Assembly: GCA_965216195.1 (NCBI GenBank)
Contig: OZ244151.1
Location: forward strand, 1,922,001-1,986,000
Reading direction: 5' to 3'
Length of the DNA stretch: 64,000 nucleotides
From: Aridibacter sp965216195
Lineage (GTDB): Bacteria > Acidobacteriota > Blastocatellia > Pyrinomonadales > Pyrinomonadaceae
The notes below the pieces were generated by a model, which was not told the DNA's origin, ran no database searches, and was given only the letters and a program-made list of their open reading frames with translations. The position numbers and the translations under genes were made by a program. Positions 58,946 through 64,000 of this stretch are shown in pieces. Within the stretch, counting starts at the first letter, position 1, and each line of letters opens with the position of its first letter.

Positions 58946-60127
58946 TTAATTTCCGGGCGAGGTCGATTCGATAGTAACCGTTGATCCACGATCAAGCTCG
59001 ACGTCCCCCTTTCCTTTGATCATTACCGAACCGGCACCTGCACCGCCACCGATTGTTGCGCCAATGATCGCTCCCTTACCACCACCGAGAATGCCGCCAA
59101 GAATAGCGCCAACTCCGGCCCCAATTCCGCCACGCTTAATAGATTCTTTTGTGCGGCTTTTTCCTTTCGCATCGCCCTCGTTTCCCGTTCTAATCGTTTT
59201 TCCGTTTACATCGGTAGCACTTTGCAAAACACCTGCAAAATCGTAGGTTCTGCCATTTGGCATTCGAATCGTTTCGAAATTCATTGTAAATGTCGAACGC
59301 CCAGAGAATCTTCCCGACCGCTTAACGTTTGAAAGATAGCCTTCGATAATAGCGCCGTCATATTCCCTCGGCGATTCAATCGTTAGCTTAAATCGGTCAT
59401 CATTCTGCGACGCTTTCGTCGAAATTTTGTTTTCGAGTCTTCCGGTTAGCACCATTCCGCTCGGAACCGTGTAATTGCCATTTCCGGCTTTTCTGACGGT
59501 CGGCGCGTTTCGGCCGCCTTGAGGATCATCCTGCGGATCGCTGCTCGAATAATTGTCATCATCGCTCGAACTCGAACTGCCACTAGAGCTGTTGTCAGAG
59601 GACGAATACCCGTCGGTTTTGTCGTAAAAACTGTCCGCAAAAACTGTCTGACTTAGATAAGAAGTCGTAATACGACGGGTTACCCGCATTGATCGTCCGT
59701 TATCTTCTGAAACAAACATCAAAGTGTAGTCTGTTTCGCCTCCAAAACTCGAAACCGTCAAACTTTGATCACGCAAGGTTGCTCGAACGCTTACGGTCGA
59801 ACCGTCGCTTTTCGTCGATGAACGGGTTTTCCCGTCTGCATTAAACCTTACTGGGTTCCGAGAATTCGATGTCGAAAGGGTCACTTGGTTTCCCCTGATA
59901 TCCAATTCAATTGTTTCAGGAGCCTCGAGTTTTCTTGCCAGGTCACGTCTATTAGCTTGTGTCGTGCTGTTGCCACGGGTAGCACTTTCGACGATGTCAG
60001 CCACATTTTCGCTTCGCGAAACATCAAGTTGATAACGCCCGTTTAATTCCGTCTGCGCCATAACCTGAGCCACAGAAAATACAAAACATATCGTCAACAA
60101 CGAAATACTGCGCGCTAATCTATTCAT
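58946..60127 (-). CDS. Secreted hypothetical protein with glycine-zipper C-terminus
   Basis: A 393-residue exported protein. The signal peptide is SISLLTICFVFSVAQVMAQ. Residues about 22-150 form a beta-rich domain (LNGRYQLDVSRSE, IELDIRGNQVTLS). A Ser/Asp-rich linker (about 170-205) follows. A second beta domain (VPSGMVLTGRLENKIST, RFKLTIESPREYDGAIIEG) comes next. A glycine-zipper membrane-like segment (GIGAGVGAILGGILGGG, then AIIGATIGGGAGAG) and a final strand end the protein. The ATG at 60127 has GAGGAG upstream. The Gly-zipper suggests insertion into or association with the outer membrane. The function is unknown. Confidence 0.8.
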   Translation of the reverse strand: MNRLARSISLLTICFVFSVAQVMAQTELNGRYQLDVSRSENVADIVESATRGNSTTQANRRDLARKLEAPETIELDIRGNQVTLSTSNSRNPVRFNADGKTRSSTKSDGSTVSVRATLRDQSLTVSSFGGETDYTLMFVSEDNGRSMRVTRRITTSYLSQTVFADSFYDKTDGYSSSDNSSSGSSSSSDDDNYSSSDPQDDPQGGRNAPTVRKAGNGNYTVPSGMVLTGRLENKISTKASQNDDRFKLTIESPREYDGAIIEGYLSNVKRSGRFSGRSTFTMNFETIRMPNGRTYDFAGVLQSATDVNGKTIRTGNEGDAKGKSRTKESIKRGGIGAGVGAILGGILGGGKGAIIGATIGGGAGAGSVMIKGKGDVELDRGSTVTIESTSPGN

Positions 60128-60305
60128 CTTCTTCTCCTCGTTCTTTACAATCAACAATTTTTGGTTGCGGGTTACCTAAAAACCTATGACGCATTTTTCG
60201 TGCCAAAAGTTTGTAGCCATAATCATAGCAAAATACGGCTCCGTTTGAAGTGAAAAATCTAGTGATTTTCGATAAGATAAGGTTATAAAAGCTGGAAGAA
60301 TCAAC

Positions 60306-60731
60306 ATGTCAAACGATATTTACAAAGCATCCATTCACTACGCAGGTGATGATTTTTTTGTTGGAACAACCCCGAGCGGCCATTCGCAAGTGCTTGATAC
60401 GAAGGGAGATAGAAAGTCGGCGGCGACTCCCCTTGAATTGCTGCTTATGTCTGTCGCGGGCTGCACGGCGGTAGACGTAATTTCGATCCTAGAAAAAAAG
60501 CGGCAGGATGTTACGGATTACAAGGTGGAAATCGAAGGAGATCGAAGGGACGAATTTCCTAAAGGGTTCACGGCCTTTCGGGTTCACCATATCGTATATG
60601 GGCGTAGCGTTTCGGAAAAGGCGGTTGCCGACGCAGTAAAACTTTCTGATGAAAAGTATTGCTCGGTCGCTTACACCGTCAGGCCGACAGCTGAAATCAC
60701 CACGAGCTATGAAATTATAGAGGTCGAATGA
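60306..60731 (+). CDS. OsmC/Ohr family protein
   Basis: A 141-residue protein of the OsmC family, which includes thiol peroxidases for organic hydroperoxides. The redox cysteines are in MSVAGCTAVDVISIL and EKYCSVAYTVRP. Length and the beta-strand start (YKASIHYAGDDFFVGTTPSGH) fit the YhfA-like OsmC subgroup rather than Ohr. It stands alone with 148 nt upstream and 143 nt before the next gene. Peroxidase activity is likely but not proven for this subgroup. Confidence 0.9.
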   Translation: MSNDIYKASIHYAGDDFFVGTTPSGHSQVLDTKGDRKSAATPLELLLMSVAGCTAVDVISILEKKRQDVTDYKVEIEGDRRDEFPKGFTAFRVHHIVYGRSVSEKAVADAVKLSDEKYCSVAYTVRPTAEITTSYEIIEVE

Positions 60732-60874
60732 TTGGAGTATAAGCGTCCTCGCTTGTGTTGAGTGCGAAGCGCGAAGCAGGTGACCGATTTTAAGATGATT
60801 TGGATCAACTGTCCCCGGATGCGAGTGCTTTCGCGTCCGATACAAACGGGCACTTATGCCCCAGTTAATAATTT

Positions 60875-61693
60875 ATGAACATATCCGCTCCAGAGGAATT
60901 AGAACTCGAAAAGAAGCGTAAGGTGTTAAGGCGCTTGAAAAACAGACTCGTCACCCGCGAGGAGGAGATGGCCGAACTCCGCGCCGAGCTAGAGCAGTTT
61001 GAGGCGAAATATACTATGGAAGTCGGAAGACTCTATGCGGAGCTTGACGAAATTGAGGCGGAGATAGCTGAGGAGGAAGTAAAGCTAAACCCGGACGACG
61101 AGGAAATCAAGAAACGTGCTGAGGAAGCTCGCGTACGTGCTGAGGAATCGGCCGAGGCTGCAGAGGAAGAAAACTGGCAGGCGTGTACCCAGAAGTGGAA
61201 TCCGTCGCCCGAGGCAAAGAAGGCGTATCACAACCTCGCGAAGATAATTCACCCGGATCTTGCCATCGATAAAGAGGAGCAAGAACGCCGTCACAAACTA
61301 ATGGCAAAACTCAACGATGCTTACTCTGATGGCGACCAAAACCAGCTCAACAAGCTCGTCGAAGAATACCGTGATTCACCGGAACTCGTTAAGGGCGACT
61401 CCGTAGGTGACGAGCTTATCCGAGTTATACGACAGATTTCGCAGGTAAAACGACGTCTGCTTGAACTTCGCGAAGAGAAGTTAGAGGCTGAGCTTTCCGA
61501 GTTGTATGTTTTGCGTGAGAAAGTAAGAAAAGAGCAGCTTGAGGGTAGAAATTTACTCAACCAGATGGCTGAGCGCACCAAAACACACATTAAAAAATCT
61601 AAACGCAGGCTTAACAATATATTGCAGGTCGTTGAGGCTGATGAAATAGATATGAATGAACGGTATGGGCTGAATGTTGAGGCTTTTCGTTAA
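60875..61693 (+). CDS. J-domain protein with flanking coiled coils
   Basis: A 272-residue cytoplasmic protein. Residues 1-95 are a Glu/Lys/Arg-rich coiled coil. A J-domain-like segment (about 105-165) has the HPD tripeptide in NLAKIIHPDLAIDKEEQER, followed by LMAKLNDAYSDGD. A second coiled coil (about 175-255) follows. The helix I part of the J-domain is short, beginning SPEAKKAYHN. It is the second J-domain protein of the window besides the DUF4388 fusion. It ends 20 nt from the convergent TPR gene. Hsp70 recruitment is likely; the client is unknown. Confidence 0.82.
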   Translation: MNISAPEELELEKKRKVLRRLKNRLVTREEEMAELRAELEQFEAKYTMEVGRLYAELDEIEAEIAEEEVKLNPDDEEIKKRAEEARVRAEESAEAAEEENWQACTQKWNPSPEAKKAYHNLAKIIHPDLAIDKEEQERRHKLMAKLNDAYSDGDQNQLNKLVEEYRDSPELVKGDSVGDELIRVIRQISQVKRRLLELREEKLEAELSELYVLREKVRKEQLEGRNLLNQMAERTKTHIKKSKRRLNNILQVVEADEIDMNERYGLNVEAFR

Positions 61694-61713
61694 CTTCGTG
61701 CTTCGCGCTAGTT

Positions 61714-63171
61714 TCAAACCTCGAATGGCTTAACGTGGATCTTGCCGCCGGCATCCGGCTCCGCTGCTCCGACACCAATAATCTTCCCGAGTACTTTAAC
61801 TTCCTCAGTGTTAAAAAGTAGAGTTTCCGTATTAATTCCAGATAGCGACACAATTCCAGCAAAGTAGTCATAAAACCCGCAGATGATCGAATCATTTACG
61901 ATTTCGCTCAGCGCTATCAGATCCCCGCGCTTAATAGTTTCTTCCACAACAACTGCCAAAGAACCCACCGGAATGCCAATCTCTTCAAGATGTGAGTTTC
62001 TGATTCTAACTACTTCACAATCGTCGTAATTTGCCATCGAAGGAGGAAAAACTAGCTCGAGATCGTCTCCGTAAATCTTGTTCTGGCCGTGAGTATCCAG
62101 GCCTTGAGGAAGCGATTTTTTGCGGATTACTACTTCGAACTCCTTTGCCAGGCGCTCGCCCGCTTCAATCCCAGCATTAGCCCGGGCCAATTCCATCGCC
62201 TTATATAAAGATAACGTTGCCGAAGCAACGTCATCCATTAACACCAGAGTTTTCGCTCGGGTAAAATATGCGTCTGCTAAAAACGCGGTGCTTTCGCCTT
62301 CTTTGAGTATTTTGATCGATTCTTCGGATTGAACTAATGCTTCCTTATAATTCCCCGCATCAAGAAAAATCTGTGCTTTGGTGTCCAAAGAGGCTCCCAT
62401 TCTTGCTTTATCACCGAGAATTTCAAAAGTATTGACAGCGCATTCAATAGCATTTTGCGCCTCGCCGAATCTCCCTTCCTTTTTGTAAACCAGCGCAAGA
62501 TCATTTTCTACGGATCCCAAATAGATCATGTGACCAGATTGCTTATGATATGCGCGCGAATTTTCGAATTTATCGATAGCTTCAAGGGTTCTCCCTCGAT
62601 TTTTCAAGGCAATTCCGAAATTTCCATTAAAGCAACCCAGAATAAACTCGTCTTCCGATCGATCAACCTCCTGTTCGTGGGCAAAACAAAAATCCAGGGC
62701 ATCATCGTGTTTACCGGAAATCGCAAGAATAAGACTCTTCGCAACTATCGAAAACGACCTTACAAAACCTGATTCTTCAATCTCCCGTGAGAGCGATTCA
62801 TCACACCAATTAAGAGCTTCTCTATATTCACCAGTTCGGGAATAACTAAGGGCAAGATAAGTTTCACACTCAGCCAACTTTCGTTTATCACCAGTCTCCA
62901 GGAATCGCGCTCTTGCTTTGGTAAGAAGGTTCTTAGACCTCTCTTGTGACTCCGGGGTTTGATTCAAATGCCCGAGAAAACCTACCAGACTCCCGCAGCG
63001 AAGAAGGATCTCCGCCGCCGCATCGATATCCAAACCCTCAAGAACGGGTTCTTGTTTTTCCGGGTTCCACAAATCTTTTAATTTGCCGAGTGCCTCTACG
63101 TACTCCCCTTTCTTTTCAAGGTTTAGCAGGTCTTTAGCTAGTACTTCAATATCTTTTTTAGTTCTCATCAA
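61714..63171 (-). CDS. TPR regulator-like protein with LexA/S24-like C-terminal domain
   Basis: A 485-residue cytoplasmic protein. Residues about 90-350 form TPRs of the Rap/PlcR-like style (YLALSYSRTGEYREALNWC, NDLALVYKKEGRFGEAQNAI, TKAQIFLDAGNYKEALVQS). The last 110 residues (SHLEEIGIPVGSLAVVVEE, KRGDLIALSE, VKVLGKIIGVGAAE) look like the strand pattern of the LexA/S24 peptidase fold. I cannot place the usual catalytic lysine, so it may be an inactive ligand-binding version. There is no DNA-binding domain. It is divergent from a small secreted peptide gene 72 nt away. Confidence 0.78.
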   Translation of the reverse strand: MMRTKKDIEVLAKDLLNLEKKGEYVEALGKLKDLWNPEKQEPVLEGLDIDAAAEILLRCGSLVGFLGHLNQTPESQERSKNLLTKARARFLETGDKRKLAECETYLALSYSRTGEYREALNWCDESLSREIEESGFVRSFSIVAKSLILAISGKHDDALDFCFAHEQEVDRSEDEFILGCFNGNFGIALKNRGRTLEAIDKFENSRAYHKQSGHMIYLGSVENDLALVYKKEGRFGEAQNAIECAVNTFEILGDKARMGASLDTKAQIFLDAGNYKEALVQSEESIKILKEGESTAFLADAYFTRAKTLVLMDDVASATLSLYKAMELARANAGIEAGERLAKEFEVVIRKKSLPQGLDTHGQNKIYGDDLELVFPPSMANYDDCEVVRIRNSHLEEIGIPVGSLAVVVEETIKRGDLIALSEIVNDSIICGFYDYFAGIVSLSGINTETLLFNTEEVKVLGKIIGVGAAEPDAGGKIHVKPFEV

Positions 63172-63243
63172 AAATATTTTGCTGAATTTTCACGTCTATT
63201 AATACTTTTATCTGCAAACAAAAAAAAACTAGGAGAAATAACT

Positions 63244-63522
63244 ATGAAATCAACACTTAAAGTTGTTTTATGTATCAGTCTGTTTTTGTCAACGGCTCTC
63301 TTAACCCTAGCCGATGGCGAAATTGGTCAAGGGAACCGTTGCACAACCAACTGCTCGTCAGCGCCCGAACCAATTGCAATGCAATCGTTTGAGGCGGAAC
63401 CTGTTACGGATCTAAACGTCCAAAATTCCCCCTCCGCCACAACAAAAAAAGAGTCAACCATAATCCTCGAAGATTCTCTCTTGGAGGCTCTCAAGAAGTG
63501 GTTTCTCGGGCTGCTCGGTTAG
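63244..63522 (+). CDS. Small secreted peptide precursor, 92 aa
   Basis: This protein has a strong signal peptide (MKSTLKVVLCISLFLSTALL, cleavage probably after TLA-23). The mature part begins DGEIGQGNRCTTNC with two cysteines (33 and 37), then a Ser/Thr/Pro-rich stretch of about 35 residues, and ends with an amphipathic helix (EDSLLEALKKWFLGLLG). AGGAG lies 8 nt before the ATG. It stands between a TPR protein and a CI-type repressor, each pointing toward or away from it. It could be a signalling peptide, a membrane-active peptide or a small surface protein; none is proven. Confidence 0.78.
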   Translation: MKSTLKVVLCISLFLSTALLTLADGEIGQGNRCTTNCSSAPEPIAMQSFEAEPVTDLNVQNSPSATTKKESTIILEDSLLEALKKWFLGLLG

Positions 63523-63546
63523 CTCGGAGCTCTGATCAAACATAAG

Positions 63547-63981
63547 CTAAACCTTATGTTTTTTCTCAAGGGAGACGGGGTTTCCTTCATCAAGGAGCCT
63601 CTCTTCCTTAATATCTTTCAAGCTCAGAACGATAACCTTTTCCTTATCTACCTGCGAACCCAGAACATCGGCAAGAATTCTCTCACACTCGTTTCGGATC
63701 AACGTTTTCATCCCGTCCGTTAGCATCTCCGAGCTATTGTTCGACGCAACAAACTTAGGCCCCTTTCCGGTTAACAACCAGTGGATCGAGAATGATGTAC
63801 TTTTACTAATATTAATCAGGACACTCGGTTCCGGCAGCCTGCCAGCGAGATAATTCTTCGCAGCCTGATAAGAAATATCAAAGGTTTGAGCTATCTCAGC
63901 AGTCTTCGAGGTGCCGCACGCTTCAACAAAACGCGCCACAAAATCATGGTTTTCGACAATTGTCGACTTCTCTCTTGACAT
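63547..63981 (-). CDS. CI-type phage-repressor-like HTH protein without peptidase domain
   Basis: A 144-residue regulator. Residues 10-78 match the phage CI repressor helix-turn-helix domain: FVEACGTSKTAEIAQTFDISYQAAKNYLAGRLP, here spanning two helices and the recognition helix, and the hallmark FSIHWLLTGKGPKFV. The C-terminal 60 residues (EMLTDGMKTLIRNECERIL) are helical and charged. The S24 self-cleavage domain seen in phage CI is absent. It converges with the secreted peptide gene, with 24 nt between stops. No phage genes are visible, so it is probably a chromosomal regulator. Confidence 0.85.
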   Translation of the reverse strand: MSREKSTIVENHDFVARFVEACGTSKTAEIAQTFDISYQAAKNYLAGRLPEPSVLINISKSTSFSIHWLLTGKGPKFVASNNSSEMLTDGMKTLIRNECERILADVLGSQVDKEKVIVLSLKDIKEERLLDEGNPVSLEKKHKV

Positions 63982-64000
63982 AACTTCAACGATTGTGTAA

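Noticed and set aside
63547..63981. Prophage edge at the right end because of the CI-type repressor
   Set aside because: No integrase, attachment site or phage structural gene is visible, and codon use looks like that of the neighbours.

Overview
The window reads as chromosomal DNA of a free-living, Gram-negative-type heterotroph, most likely an acidobacterium of the Blastocatellia (Pyrinomonadaceae-like). The pointers are two tandem VWFA-type secreted proteins of the kind first described from acidobacteria, a TonB-dependent receptor, many secreted lineage-specific proteins, abundant TPR and J-domain proteins and moderate GC. The assignment is inferred from gene content; no rRNA is present. 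There are no insertion sequences, phage blocks or CRISPR arrays, and coding density is high. Most genes lie in short operons with 1-8 nt overlaps.

Layout. 1-4.8 kb (minus): amidohydrolase, lytic transglycosylase, an orphan PIN nuclease, a TPR protein with two retropepsin domains, and an archaeal-type 8-oxoguanine glycosylase. 5.2-8.7 kb: a DacB-type carboxypeptidase with a clear terminator, lipid II flippase MurJ, and a small membrane gene that looks frameshifted. 8.8-12.6 kb (minus): GNAT, Rieske oxygenase, ligA. 12.7-19.6 kb: a DUF4388-J-domain-TPR fusion, an HD-GYP protein, an unknown protein, an MFS exporter, enoyl-CoA hydratase, a zinc ribbon protein and a histone-deacetylase-like hydrolase. 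19.7-26.7 kb: a complete trans-4-hydroxy-L-proline degradation cluster (epimerase, multi-subunit D-hydroxyproline dehydrogenase, deaminase, 2-oxoglutarate semialdehyde dehydrogenase) whose gaps are filled with at least five kinds of short inverted repeat. 26.9-31.8 kb: VOC and DinB proteins, a METTL25-like methyltransferase, and a TPR protein with seven units of exactly 237 bp ending in a receiver domain. 31.8-37.9 kb (minus): gatB followed by four tandem paralogues of an unrecognised secreted family and an SDR; a fifth paralogue is at 54.9 kb. 39.5-44.9 kb (minus): a vitamin B12 uptake locus (btuF, btuC, btuD, btuB-like receptor) with two cobalamin riboswitches. 45-51 kb: glgC, two VWFA proteins, a serine hydrolase and a Gfo/Idh/MocA oxidoreductase. 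51-55 kb: a 280-bp element with perfect 32-bp inverted ends, a GT39 glycosyltransferase, recA behind a perfect palindrome, and tRNA-Phe with its own promoter and terminator. 56-58.9 kb: threonine catabolism (tdh, kbl) with a DUF433/DUF5615 toxin-antitoxin pair between the two genes. 60-64 kb: an OsmC protein, a J-domain coiled-coil protein, and a three-gene set of TPR regulator, tiny secreted peptide and CI-type repressor.

How the genes work together. Hydroxyproline and threonine catabolism fit an organism living on protein. The hydroxyproline route ends in 2-oxoglutarate and the threonine route in glycine plus acetyl-CoA. The B12 locus suggests scavenging of corrinoids. The candidates for undescribed biology are the five-member secreted family, the TPR / secreted-peptide / CI-repressor locus at the right edge, and the repeats packed into the hydroxyproline cluster.
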